NCBI GenBank assembly: GCA_020720045.1
Contig: DYPH01000001.1
Span: 46,528 to 110,527 of the forward strand
Direction: 5' to 3'
DNA: 64,000 nt
From: Sorangium cellulosum
Lineage (GTDB): Bacteria; Myxococcota_A; Polyangia; Polyangiales; Polyangiaceae
The notes under the pieces are model-generated. The model was not told the DNA's origin, did not search any database, and saw only the letters and a list, made by a program, of their open reading frames with translations. Shown piece by piece: positions 35,336 through 43,947 of the stretch (positions are counted from its first letter, which is position 1; the number at the start of each line of letters is the position of its first letter). The position numbers were made by a program, and so were the translations under genes.

Positions 35336-38300
35336 TCAGTTCACGGACGGGCGTCCGAGTGTGAGCGTCGACAGGTCAATGAGGACAAGGCCCTGGGCGG
35401 AACCATCGACAACCGCCAATTCTCCCAACGACTCAATGTACTGGAGGCTGCGCGGAGAGACCGCAGAACTCTGAGCGGCGAGGTTGTAGATCAACGACGA
35501 ATAACCGCCGCGCGTCTGGAAACGGAAGGTCATGTCACGGCCCGGCGCCGTCGACTGGCCAGCCCCAACCGCCCCCGACGCCGCTTCGTAGGCGACGAAG
35601 GAGAAGAACGGATTGCGGAAGGCGAGCGGGCTGTTGCGGTCGACGGCGACGAAGCCGGTCGGCGACGTCGGGCGGGGCGACGGGAAGACACGCGATTCAA
35701 GGAGGCGTTCGCGGTCGCTGCAGGAGAGCACGCACGCGCCCGACGGATCACGGCTCACGTGATGCAAGTAGCCGCTCGCCGAGCCGACCGCGACGAAGCT
35801 CGCGCCAGCGCGAACTTGAAAGGAGACGCGGTCTTGGAAGCAGCAGCGGGCGCGACGCAAAAGGTCGGCGTTTGAACCGTCAGCGGGGACGACTTCGCGG
35901 GCCGAGATCCCCTTCGCGCGGTCGGTGTAGCCGAAGCGGCCGAGGACCAGCCGGTCGTCGTAGGCTTCCAGAATCGGCAAATCGCGTTCGAGAAGCTCGT
36001 CGGAGACGTTTCCGAAGGTCGCTTGGCAGAGCGCCTGCCGCTGGTTGGCCGACCCGGGCAGGACCGCTTCGCAGCTGCTCGGGAGTACGCCGTCGGTCCA
36101 CCAGGGGTCGCTCGCCGGGACGACGTCGTTGGTGATCTGCACGTAATCGGCGAGTGTTTTCGAGGGATTTCGGCTCGGCGCTCCGCCGCTTGTCGCCAGT
36201 GCCGGTGTGAGTCGTGTCGCCCGTTCGCGCCCCGCGTAGGCGTCTTCGACGCCTCGCCGGCAGAAGAGTGCATCTTGCTGCGCGAGGATGAGCGACTTCT
36301 CGCCGTCGGTGGAGGAGAGCCGCCCCGAAAGGCCGCCAAAGCCGGGCAACGCCCCTTCGTAAGTGACCGTCCACGTCTGGTCGACTTGGAGTTCGGGGGC
36401 CTCCCAGGAGAGGCGGACGCCAGGGACCGACGTAGCGCTCGGCGTGGTGACGCTCGCATCAGCGACGGCGGTTGGGTCGGCGAGCGTGAAGTCGCGTACC
36501 GCGGTCGTCGTCGGCAAAATCGTAGGGTATTTGGCAGCTTCCGGCCCCTGGGTCGGCAGGGGTGCATCGACGAGCGAGAGCGTCGGCGGCGAGGCGAGAG
36601 CCGGGATCTTGCGCCCTTGATCGGCGTCCTCGCGCAGGAAGTAGCTGGTTCGCGGGCGGTGGGGGGCCGACACCGGGTAGTAGGCTTCGTCGGTCGTCGC
36701 GCCCGAGGCGGCGATCGGGGCGCCGTAGGGGTCGCTCGACGGACCGACCGGCATGGGCGGCGTGGCATCGGAAACCGGAACGGTTCCGCCAAGATCGGCG
36801 GGCCGGCGGCAGGGGGCATCCCAGTCGTCGACGTCGATGACCGTGACCTCGCCGTTCGTCAGCGTCACGAAGCCGAAGATGCCGCGGAGACGGTTCGGTC
36901 CAAGCGCCGTCGCGGTGTAATTCCCGTTCGCCGTGTAGGCGACGCCGTCGTCGGTCGCTCCGGGGTTCGGATTGCAGAGGAGCCCGGTCTTCGGCGACGG
37001 GAGGACATTCCCCTTGGCGTCGCGGAGCAGCGGGAAGTCGTGGCGGGCAAAGGCGACCTGCGCCGCTTTCGCGCCAAACACGAGGCGGTCGGGCGCCTGG
37101 AAGGGGTTCGCCTCGGGATGGGGGCGTTGGAGGGGGGCCCGCGAAGCGGTTGTCGGATCGGTCGCGTCAAACACCGCGATCGAGCCATCGACGCTATCGA
37201 TCGCGTAAAGGAACCGCTTGAAATTGCGGGTCGGCGGGCTCACGGCGACGGAAAGCGTCCCACCGACGCGCGTCGCATCGACCGCCGACGTCAGGACGTA
37301 CGGGGCGAGCTCTTTCGGCTTTGCCGGATCGGCGACGTCGATGACGTGAACCACCGGCCGTGCACTATCTGCAAGATACAAGTAGTGATCGTCGCGGGCA
37401 CCGTCGCCAATTCGTGGCGCATCGGAGGCTTCGGGAACTGCGCCTGCATCGCCCGTTCCGGCATCACCCGTTCCGGCATCACCCGTTCCGGCATCACCCG
37501 TTCCGGCATCGCCGGAGCCGCCGTCGGCTCCCGCATCCCCTGCAGTTTTGCAGCCTGCGGGGGCCCCCGGCAGCGGAATTGCAGCGGTGCCACCGTCAAA
37601 TCCGAGCCCGTCCCCCCAGCTTTGGCCGGCTGGGACGGCGTTCGGGGCGCCGGCAACCTCGATGCTTCCAAGGATCGGGCACGCTTCGACAGCGCCGGGA
37701 ACGAGGCTCCCGGTCGCGGTGAACGGTGCCGCGTCGAGGATGAGCACGCGTGCCGGATCGAGGCGCGTGCCGCCAAGTACGACGGCGATGCGGCCCGGCG
37801 ACGCGAAGGGGTTCGTCGCGTCGTTCGGCAGCGCGAAAACACGCGAGGGGCGCGACGGGAGTGCGCAGGCCCGGTAGGCGAGGAGCGAAGGGGGCGGCGT
37901 CGCGCCGACGAAAAAGCCCTGCCCGAGAAGACCGACGGTCGGCGCGCCGTACAGCGCATAGGCGCCTGGGGAGCCGCCTGCGACGAAAATCGTGGAACTG
38001 TCAGAACTTGCGGCAACGTCCGTCGGAAGCACGGGGGCGACGATCGGGTCGACGCCAGGGGTGGTGCGATCGACGTCGAGGATCGACGAAGACGAGAGAT
38101 CCACGGCGGCAAGCTCACCGCGGGTCGTCTGCGTCACGAAGCCGACGACATGTGCGAGGGCGGCAGACGGGTCGATCGCACCGGGGACCTTCGGGCACTC
38201 GCTATCGGGAACGGCGACAGGCTCGATGAGGGTGCGGACGCCGTCCTTGACGGTCGCAACCCGAACGCACACCGTCGCCAAGCGCTCGGCGCGATCGAAG

Positions 38301-38422
38301 GTGCGGAGGGCCTCCTGGGCCGGGGCGGAAGCGCAGCCGAATTCGCCGACGGCGCTCGCGGCGAGCACAGCGAGCGGAAGAAGCGCGGGGGGAAGCAGGT
38401 AAGCTACACGGAAACGCATCAC
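35336..38422 (-). CDS. large exported hypothetical protein with GDAGT repeats
   Basis: The 1028-residue product starts with a signal peptide (RVAYLLPPALLPLAVLAASAV) ending near GEFGCAS; the Cys suggests a lipoprotein but the lipobox is not canonical. Many segments look like propeller blades, such as SSTIFVAGGSPGAYALYG, YLYLADSARPVVHVIDVADP and FLYAIDSVDGSIAVFDATDP, a YVTN-type pattern. A linker of about 35 residues is made of repeated GDAGT units. I recognise no catalytic motif. The start overlaps the stop of the gene at 38419-40119 as ATGA and both have similar propeller-like strands, so they probably act together at the cell surface. mutS follows 19 bases later. Confidence 0.75.
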   Translation of the reverse strand: MMRFRVAYLLPPALLPLAVLAASAVGEFGCASAPAQEALRTFDRAERLATVCVRVATVKDGVRTLIEPVAVPDSECPKVPGAIDPSAALAHVVGFVTQTTRGELAAVDLSSSSILDVDRTTPGVDPIVAPVLPTDVAASSDSSTIFVAGGSPGAYALYGAPTVGLLGQGFFVGATPPPSLLAYRACALPSRPSRVFALPNDATNPFASPGRIAVVLGGTRLDPARVLILDAAPFTATGSLVPGAVEACPILGSIEVAGAPNAVPAGQSWGDGLGFDGGTAAIPLPGAPAGCKTAGDAGADGGSGDAGTGDAGTGDAGTGDAGTGDAGAVPEASDAPRIGDGARDDHYLYLADSARPVVHVIDVADPAKPKELAPYVLTSAVDATRVGGTLSVAVSPPTRNFKRFLYAIDSVDGSIAVFDATDPTTASRAPLQRPHPEANPFQAPDRLVFGAKAAQVAFARHDFPLLRDAKGNVLPSPKTGLLCNPNPGATDDGVAYTANGNYTATALGPNRLRGIFGFVTLTNGEVTVIDVDDWDAPCRRPADLGGTVPVSDATPPMPVGPSSDPYGAPIAASGATTDEAYYPVSAPHRPRTSYFLREDADQGRKIPALASPPTLSLVDAPLPTQGPEAAKYPTILPTTTAVRDFTLADPTAVADASVTTPSATSVPGVRLSWEAPELQVDQTWTVTYEGALPGFGGLSGRLSSTDGEKSLILAQQDALFCRRGVEDAYAGRERATRLTPALATSGGAPSRNPSKTLADYVQITNDVVPASDPWWTDGVLPSSCEAVLPGSANQRQALCQATFGNVSDELLERDLPILEAYDDRLVLGRFGYTDRAKGISAREVVPADGSNADLLRRARCCFQDRVSFQVRAGASFVAVGSASGYLHHVSRDPSGACVLSCSDRERLLESRVFPSPRPTSPTGFVAVDRNSPLAFRNPFFSFVAYEAASGAVGAGQSTAPGRDMTFRFQTRGGYSSLIYNLAAQSSAVSPRSLQYIESLGELAVVDGSAQGLVLIDLSTLTLGRPSVN
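37446..37520. repeat. 15-base minisatellite encoding GDAGT
   Basis: Five tandem 15-base units, consensus GCATCACCCGTTCCG on the plus strand, encode the GDAGT linker of the minus-strand exported protein. The three central units are identical; the outer two are diverged. The copy number keeps the frame and may vary between strains. Confidence 0.9.
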
Positions 38423-40119
38423 GACCCTTTCGGTGCCGTCGGCTCCCCGAGGGAGAAGACGACCGTCTCAAAGGAACCGCCGGCGGCGGTGGCATCAAGA
38501 TCGAGCACCTGCACGTAAGAGCGGAGAAAGCTTGCCAAATAGGCAAATCGAAAGCGATGAACGGGGAGCGTTGTGCCCCCCTTGGTGACGGTCCCGAGCG
38601 GCGCCTGGTCGTTGCGGGCTGCCGCGTCGAAATCGAAGGGGTCGAAGGCGAGCGCGAAGGGGCCCGGCGCCGTCCGGATGATGTTCTCGACGGCGGTCGT
38701 CTCTGGGTCGATCACGTAAAGAATGCCGGCGTCGTAGCAGAGGACGAAGAGCTTCAGCGCGTAGGCACCATCACGCTCGACGACTGGTGCAAGATACACG
38801 CGAGAAGGGCCGCCCGAGAGGGGGATGCTCCCCTGGAAGTCGAGGCGCGTGCCGTCGTAACCGCCGCCCGTTCCTGTATTTTCGCCGACGGTGCCGACAA
38901 GTAGCGACGCCGGGGAGCGGCTCGCGACAAAGGCCCGCGCCGGCTTACGTGCGCAGGCCTGGAGCTTGTTGGCGCGGTCGGGATCATTCGCGGCAACCTT
39001 GGCTTTGCAACGAACGCGCGGCGAAGGATCAAACACGATTCCGCGTGTGTCGACGCCGGAAGCATTTCCGCTGACGAGGACCTCGGTCTCCTTCGTGAGG
39101 AACGGGCGTACCGTCGAGGACCCGGTGTCGGCGACGTAACGGAGGAGGGTCAGCCGGCCGGAAGAGCGGCTTGTTGTGTAAAAGGCTGGCCGCGGAACTT
39201 CGTTGGAAAGGAAGGCGTCGGCGTCGAGGGGGACGGCGGCCGCCGAGATCCCGCCGTTTGGCATCTCCTCGACAACGAACTCGAGGGTGGGCGACTTGCC
39301 TCCGCTTGCGGCGACGCCCGTCGAGAAGAGGCTCGCCTTGTTTTCGTTCTGGTGGGTGACGATGAGTGCGTCGCCCGCTGCCGACTGTGCGAGGCCGTAG
39401 GGCTCGGCAGGGAGGATCAAACGTCGGCTATTGTCGTCGGCGTTCGTTCCTGCGTGGTGGGCGTCGTCGCAGCGGTCGCTGGAGCCTTGCCCACACGCGA
39501 TCCCAAAATCGGGTGCGGCGTTGCCGTCATCGCGGACGTCGAACCAGCTGAGCGACGCGTCGCCACGGGTCGGGACGTAGAGGCGGCGGAAGGGGCTGCC
39601 GGTCGAATCTGTGTAGGATGCATTTGAAAGCTGCAGCTCGGTCCCGAAGGCGCCAAGGATGACCGCATTTTTCAAATAGGCATTCGGGTCGACCGGCGGG
39701 GCGCAGGTCTCGCCGAAGCCTTGGCGCACGCCCGACCCGTCCGGTTTGTCGCCAGGGGCCACGCTCGGGCAGTTCGTCTTGGCGAGCGCGGCATCCCCGG
39801 AGCGGAGAAAGGGGATGCCATCGGCACCGGGCGTCGCGAGATTTGTGAGGGTATCGAAGCGGAGCGCGTCGAGGTCAAACGCCTGGAGCGTCCCGCCGTT
39901 GTAGCCAAGATCGTAGTCGGAATTGAGCGTGTAGAGTACATGCCCCCCCGGCGACGTTGCGAGCCCCGTAGGGAAGTAGATGCGGTCTCGTGGAGGGGGC
40001 GAACCGCCACCCGTGTTCGAACAGGCAACGAGCGCGACCGCAAGAATCGGACGGGCCGCTCCGGTCAGGCGCCGAATGCCGAAATGTCGCAACGCGTCGA
40101 ACGGGCCGAATCCTCGCAT
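38419..40119 (-). CDS. propeller-like hypothetical lipoprotein
   Basis: The 566-residue product has a signal peptide ending LVAC-SN, a good lipobox, so it is probably lipidated. The mature start, RIYFPTGLATSPGGHVLYTLNSDYDLGYNGGTL, is typical of beta-propeller repeats. Further strands include RRLYVPTRGDASLSWFDVRDDG and KLFVLCYDAGILYVIDPETT. Several cysteine pairs (CGQGSSDRCDD, CKAKV...CARK) suggest disulfides. I recognise no enzyme motif. It overlaps the downstream 1028-residue gene by 4 bases, so the two are co-translated. Polyangiales genomes encode many such lipoproteins; the role is unknown. Confidence 0.78.
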   Translation of the reverse strand: MRGFGPFDALRHFGIRRLTGAARPILAVALVACSNTGGGSPPPRDRIYFPTGLATSPGGHVLYTLNSDYDLGYNGGTLQAFDLDALRFDTLTNLATPGADGIPFLRSGDAALAKTNCPSVAPGDKPDGSGVRQGFGETCAPPVDPNAYLKNAVILGAFGTELQLSNASYTDSTGSPFRRLYVPTRGDASLSWFDVRDDGNAAPDFGIACGQGSSDRCDDAHHAGTNADDNSRRLILPAEPYGLAQSAAGDALIVTHQNENKASLFSTGVAASGGKSPTLEFVVEEMPNGGISAAAVPLDADAFLSNEVPRPAFYTTSRSSGRLTLLRYVADTGSSTVRPFLTKETEVLVSGNASGVDTRGIVFDPSPRVRCKAKVAANDPDRANKLQACARKPARAFVASRSPASLLVGTVGENTGTGGGYDGTRLDFQGSIPLSGGPSRVYLAPVVERDGAYALKLFVLCYDAGILYVIDPETTAVENIIRTAPGPFALAFDPFDFDAAARNDQAPLGTVTKGGTTLPVHRFRFAYLASFLRSYVQVLDLDATAAGGSFETVVFSLGEPTAPKGS

Positions 40120-40207
40120 GGCGGCGGGACCCTAGCTCGGATCTTCCAACCATGGGAGGCGAAAGGCGGAATCGGTGCGTCCTCGCCGTGGCGACAGAAA
40201 TGACGAA

Positions 40208-40237
40208 GCCCCGCTGCCAGACTTCGGCAGACGGGGC
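40208..40237 (-). terminator. probable terminator after the 57-residue gene
   Basis: The stem GCCCCG.CTGCC / GGCAG.CGGGGC is followed, in the minus direction, by TTCGTCATTT. The T-run is weak, so efficiency is uncertain. It lies in the gap 40120-40290, where I see nothing else. Confidence 0.55.
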
Positions 40238-40290
40238 GACCGTCGGTGGGGCTCGTTTCGCGAAGGGGGCCGAGCCGCGTGGGGGCCTGT

Positions 40291-40464
40291 TCAGAGGTCG
40301 ATGACGATGACGCCGCGATTCACGTCGTCGGCATCGATGGCGGAAACGGCCTCACGACGAGGAGCGCTCATGGGCAGCGGCAATTCAAGCCGCGGCTGTT
40401 CGCGTTCGACGCGCTCTTCCTGTTCCCGCCGACGGATCTGCTCAATAATAAACGGAGGAAGCAT
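40291..40464 (-). CDS. 57-residue conserved small protein
   Basis: A short minus-strand frame starts at ATG 40464, preceded by GGGAGG at ideal spacing, and stops at 40291. The product opens MLPPFIIEQIRRREQEERVE and ends RGVIVIDL. I recall the hydrophobic-then-charged N-terminal pattern and the VIVIDL end from small proteins in many myxobacterial genomes, but their function is unknown to me. There is no signal peptide or membrane helix. The central part is Pro/Arg-rich and probably disordered. Such proteins are easily missed because of their size. Confidence 0.85.
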   Translation of the reverse strand: MLPPFIIEQIRRREQEERVEREQPRLELPLPMSAPRREAVSAIDADDVNRGVIVIDL

Positions 40465-40586
40465 ATCGGACCTCCCGGAGAGGCGTCACCTTGTGGGCAG
40501 CGCTTCGAAAGACGCGAGTTCGACTACGGTATCCTGGCCAAGCTAGCAACCAGGTTGAGATGCGCAAGACCGGCTTCGGGAATCGC

Positions 40587-41312
40587 TTAGAACGTTTGCG
40601 TTGCGAAATGGAAAACGAGCCAGAGCGGCTCGCGCCCGGGGCGGTGGATGACGAGGGCGCCGTCCTGGTTGCGCGCGGTGTCGACGCGATGGATCAAGTG
40701 GGAACTCGCCCCGCCGGACGTCGACGAGTAGGCAGAAACAGAGGCGCCGAGGGGGATCGCGTCGGTGACCGCCTGGACGAGAGCGCCCTGCTCCATCGGA
40801 ACAAAACCGCTCGCTTCGCTCTGGAGCCCGAGGTCGCGGACGTAGTCGAGGGGCGTGTTGACGTGCCAGCCGTCGACCCAGGGCGCGAGCGCCGGATGCT
40901 CCAAAGCGCGAAAACGGACGCGACCATCACCGCCGCGGTCGGAAGCGACGTTTACGACGACGCGATAGGTTTCTAGCGGTTGCCCAGCGTCGAGTTGAAC
41001 GACGAGGTGGGTTCCGTTCGGCAGGGGGCACGTCGGATGGGCCGGCGGCAAGACGGCGCGCACGATTCCATCGAGGCGGCCGAAGGGCTTCGTGAGGCCG
41101 CTGCCAAACACATTGGCGCAGCGGGCCGCCTTGTCGATGGGACCAGCGTCGACGGTGCTGCCATCGGGCGACGACTCGGCGTCGACGGACGCGTCGTTCG
41201 GGACGACTCCTCCATCGGCGGCACCATCGGGAATATTCGCTGCGTTTCCAGTAGGTTCCACCGAGGAACAGGCTACGAGCGCGAGCACGAAAAGCGGCGA
41301 GAGCGTTTTCAT
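40587..41312 (-). CDS. hypothetical lipoprotein
   Basis: I start at ATG 41312 (MKTLSPLFVLALVACSS), giving a short signal peptide and an LVAC lipobox with Cys15 lipidated. A linker rich in Asp, Gly and Ala (about residues 20-58) follows, as in many outer-surface lipoproteins of this group. The folded part (about 60-241) includes THLVVQLDAGQPLETYRVVVNV and PLWLVFHFATQTF and is probably beta-rich. No known domain is recognised. The gene diverges from the DUF4350 gene, and the shared 252-base promoter region is largely filled by palindromic repeats. Confidence 0.75.
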   Translation of the reverse strand: MKTLSPLFVLALVACSSVEPTGNAANIPDGAADGGVVPNDASVDAESSPDGSTVDAGPIDKAARCANVFGSGLTKPFGRLDGIVRAVLPPAHPTCPLPNGTHLVVQLDAGQPLETYRVVVNVASDRGGDGRVRFRALEHPALAPWVDGWHVNTPLDYVRDLGLQSEASGFVPMEQGALVQAVTDAIPLGASVSAYSSTSGGASSHLIHRVDTARNQDGALVIHRPGREPLWLVFHFATQTF

Positions 41313-41403
41313 GAGCCCCCGCGGTACTCGGCCAGAGGTGGCAGCGAAAGTCGTTGCGGCGCGACCGGAGAAGGGTTCACCCCGCCGTAACCGGAATGTG
41401 GGG

Positions 41404-41440
41404 AAGGCCGCGGCGGTTCCGGACGGACGAGCAGCTGCAG
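41404..41440. repeat. degenerate family A-like repeat
   Basis: GCGGCGGTTCCGGACGGACG followed by GCAGCTGCAG matches the right half of family A (GGCGGTTCCGGGCGGACGCGCAG). It directly abuts the intact copy at 41443-41491, so it may be a diverged tandem copy. Confidence 0.55.
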
Positions 41441-41498
41441 TTCTGCGCGCCGTTTCCTCACCGCCTTTGGCGGTTCCGGGCGGACGCGCAGCTGCCAG
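41431..41498. repeat. family A palindromic element between divergent genes
   Basis: The hairpin 41443-41491 is identical to the thrC copy over 51 bases. GCAGCTGC is repeated on both sides (41431-41438 and 41488-41495), like the direct repeats around the thrC copy. It lies in the promoter region between the lipoprotein gene and the DUF4350 gene. Confidence 0.9.
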
Positions 41499-41526
41499 CA
41501 AATTCGCTGGCGATCGCGAACGGACG
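41492..41526. repeat. family B repeat
   Basis: GCCAGC/GCTGGC (41494-41499 and 41506-41511) encloses an AAATTC loop, followed by GATCGCGAACGGACG. The 35-base segment matches 29345-29379 inside thrA with a few substitutions. It directly follows the family A copy, making a composite repeat island. Confidence 0.82.
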
Positions 41527-41564
41527 TCCACCGGCGCGAGAAAAATGCGCTATCCACAGGGGCG

Positions 41565-42914
41565 GTGAAAGGCGCCCGGAAGAGCCGTTTGCGACGCCCT
41601 CGGGCGGGGCTCGCTGCGTGTGCGGCGGCGATTTTTCTCCTATTTTCCTCGGACGGACACGCCGTCGAAGACGCGAAGACGATCCCCCTCGGCGTTGCGA
41701 ACACTTCCTGGGATGGCCTCTCGCGGTTCGTGGAGCTTGCGCGCGCGGAAGAGCGGGCGGAGCGCGTCGTCGCGGGCGGCACGCTCCCCTATGGCGAATT
41801 GCAGCCGAAAGACGCCATCGTCCTCGTTCATCCGACGGAGACCCTCGACGTCGAAAGCCTGACCGAATTCCTGCGCCAGGGCGGGCGCGTGGTCATTTTT
41901 GACGATTTCGGGACGAGCGATGGCCTCGTAGAACACTTCGGAATCAAACGAATTCCTCCGCCGGAGCGCCCGAAAGAATCGGTGCGCGGCAATGCGAGCC
42001 TCCCGGTCGCGCGGCCGTCCGGCGTCCACCCGACGATCGCCGAGGTCCCCTTTGTGGTCCTCAATCACCCGACCGCCCTCGATCATCCGAATCTTTCTAC
42101 CGTTCTCGTCGTGCGTGACACCAAGGGCCACGAAGCGGTCGTCGGCGTCGCTGGAGCCGTCGGCAAGGGGCGCCTCTTTGTGGTGAGCGACGCGTCGGCG
42201 GTGATGAACGGAATGATGCGCTTTTCCGGAAACCGCACCTTCGCCGGAGCGGTGCTGAAATACGCCGTTGAGGACGACGCGTGGGGGGAGCGCGGTGGTG
42301 TACTCTACATCCTTTCTGACGCCTTCGCGACGCGGGGCTCGTTGGCGCCGCGCGGGCCCGTTGCCGAGTTCCTGGAGCGGGCGCTCGCACGGCTCAAGGA
42401 CGAAGCACGGAAGACATCGAAAGAGGGCCTCGGCCCCGATCTCGCGTGGATCGGGACGATCGCGGCGGCCGCCATGATCCTGATGTGGCTGCGAAAACGG
42501 GCAGGGACGCTCCACCGCATCGAGCTACCCCGGTGGGGACGCCCCGTTTCCGACCTCGCGGAAGGGGGCGTCGGCGGTCATGCAGCGCTCCTGAAATCCT
42601 CGTTCCTGACGCGGACCCTTGAAGTCATCGAATGGAAGAACGCCCTCGAAGAGACCGTCGCCGCCCGCCTCGATGCAATGCCGCTCCCACCCCAAAATGC
42701 CTGGGTTACCCGCCTCGTCGACGAGCAGTGGATCGACCGAGCGGCTGCGGTTCGCTTGCAGGATGCACTCATGAAGGTGGCGACCATCGAAACGGCCCAA
42801 CTCGCACGCGGCGCCGTCCGGGAGCCGAGTTCCGGCGAGGTCGGTGCTATCGTCGCCGTTTTCGAAGAGATTCTTTCGCGCCTGGAAGGGCGCACCGGAC
42901 GCACCCACCCGTGA
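41565..42914 (+). CDS. DUF4350 domain protein
   Basis: The start is GTG 41565, with AGGGG upstream. Residues about 10-33 form a signal or anchor helix. The extracytoplasmic part reads WDGLSRFVELARAEERAERV, then LTEFLRQGGRVVIFDDFGTSDGLVEHFGI, the DUF4350 pattern resembling a glutamine-amidotransferase-like fold without an obvious catalytic Cys. GRLFVVSDASAVMNGMMRF follows. A membrane helix at about 293-310 (WIGTIAAAAMILMWL) leads to a cytoplasmic helical tail of about 140 residues. DUF4350, MoxR and DUF58 genes often occur together; the three here are closely spaced and probably form one operon. The role is unknown; an envelope-stress or chaperone-complex role is inferred from MoxR systems. 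Confidence 0.85.
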   Translation: MKGARKSRLRRPRAGLAACAAAIFLLFSSDGHAVEDAKTIPLGVANTSWDGLSRFVELARAEERAERVVAGGTLPYGELQPKDAIVLVHPTETLDVESLTEFLRQGGRVVIFDDFGTSDGLVEHFGIKRIPPPERPKESVRGNASLPVARPSGVHPTIAEVPFVVLNHPTALDHPNLSTVLVVRDTKGHEAVVGVAGAVGKGRLFVVSDASAVMNGMMRFSGNRTFAGAVLKYAVEDDAWGERGGVLYILSDAFATRGSLAPRGPVAEFLERALARLKDEARKTSKEGLGPDLAWIGTIAAAAMILMWLRKRAGTLHRIELPRWGRPVSDLAEGGVGGHAALLKSSFLTRTLEVIEWKNALEETVAARLDAMPLPPQNAWVTRLVDEQWIDRAAAVRLQDALMKVATIETAQLARGAVREPSSGEVGAIVAVFEEILSRLEGRTGRTHP

Positions 42915-42924
42915 GCTCTTGCCG

Positions 42925-43926
42925 ATGACGAACCACGCCCCCGCCGACGGCAACGCCGCGGATCTTCGCGCCCCCCTCGAAGCGCTACGTACTGAAGTTT
43001 CCCGAGTTTTTTACGGAAAGCGCGAGATTCTCGACGTGATGCTCGTGGCGCTCCTCGCGCGCGGCCATGTGCTCCTCGAGGGGGTGCCTGGGATCGCAAA
43101 AACGACGCTCGTGAAGGCTTTCGCCACGGCGCTCGGGCTTTCGGCGCGGCGCATCCAGTTTACCCCGGATCTCCTCCCCGCAGACATCACCGGGAGTTAC
43201 GTCCTCAAACCGACCGATGGGAGCTTTTTCCTCCGACCGGGGCCGCTTTTTGCAAACGTCGTTCTTGCCGACGAGATCAATCGAGCCCCAGCGAAAACGC
43301 AGAGCGCGCTGCTGGAAGCGATGCAGGAACGGCAGGTCACTATCGAGGGGGATAAGTTTGAACTCCCCGCCCCGTTCATGGTGCTCGCCACCCAGAATCC
43401 CGTCGATCAAGCGGGGACCTATCCGCTCCCAGAAGCACAGATTGATCGCTTCCTCGTTCGCCTCCTGCTCGGCTACCCGAGCGCCCACGATGAAGTGGCA
43501 ATGTTGAAGGCCCACGGCCTCGCAACTCCTGAAATTCGCCCTGTTTTGGATGCCGGTCAGGTCGCAGCGCTGCAGGCGGCGACGGCGGCGGTTCACGTCG
43601 AGGAGGACCTCCTCGATTACGCGGTGCGCCTCGCGGTCTTTACGCGGAACCATCCGAAGGTCGTCCTCGGTGCGAGTCCTCGCGCGACGCTTGCGCTCGT
43701 GCAGGCCGGGAAGGCACACGCCCTCGTCGCCGGCAGAAAATACATGACTCCTGATGATTTGCGGGCAATGGCGCCGTGGGTACTTACCCATCGACTCGTC
43801 CTCCAGGAGGGGGCCGACTACGACCCGAACGCCCGTAGCCGGATCGTCGACGAGGCGTTGAACCGCGTGACGTGGACGCGTCGTGGTGACGTGAGCCCGG
43901 CCGCCGCCCCGCGACCGACGGCCTAG
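42925..43926 (+). CDS. MoxR family AAA+ ATPase
   Basis: ATG 42925 gives 333 residues. Walker A is GVPGIAKTT (53-61) and Walker B is VVLADEINRAPAKTQSALLEAM (from 112). LATQNPVDQAGTYPLPEAQIDRF carries sensor 1 and the arginine-finger region of the MoxR family. MoxR ATPases act as chaperones that insert cofactors or remodel partner proteins with von Willebrand-like domains; the partner here is most likely the DUF58 protein encoded next. It is soluble. The gene is 10 bases from DUF4350 and 21 bases from DUF58, consistent with one operon. Confidence 0.95.
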   Translation: MTNHAPADGNAADLRAPLEALRTEVSRVFYGKREILDVMLVALLARGHVLLEGVPGIAKTTLVKAFATALGLSARRIQFTPDLLPADITGSYVLKPTDGSFFLRPGPLFANVVLADEINRAPAKTQSALLEAMQERQVTIEGDKFELPAPFMVLATQNPVDQAGTYPLPEAQIDRFLVRLLLGYPSAHDEVAMLKAHGLATPEIRPVLDAGQVAALQAATAAVHVEEDLLDYAVRLAVFTRNHPKVVLGASPRATLALVQAGKAHALVAGRKYMTPDDLRAMAPWVLTHRLVLQEGADYDPNARSRIVDEALNRVTWTRRGDVSPAAAPRPTA

Positions 43927-43947
43927 TCGCCCAGGTAAGTCGAGGAA

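Noticed and set aside
37446..37520. Possible CRISPR or regulatory iteron array
   Set aside because: The 15-base units are in frame and encode a GDAGT linker, so this is a coding minisatellite.
36023..38518. 831-codon plus-strand frame opposite the large exported protein
   Set aside because: Its composition is Arg/Gly-biased with no motifs, while the minus-strand frame has a signal peptide, propeller-like strands and overlap coupling to its neighbour.
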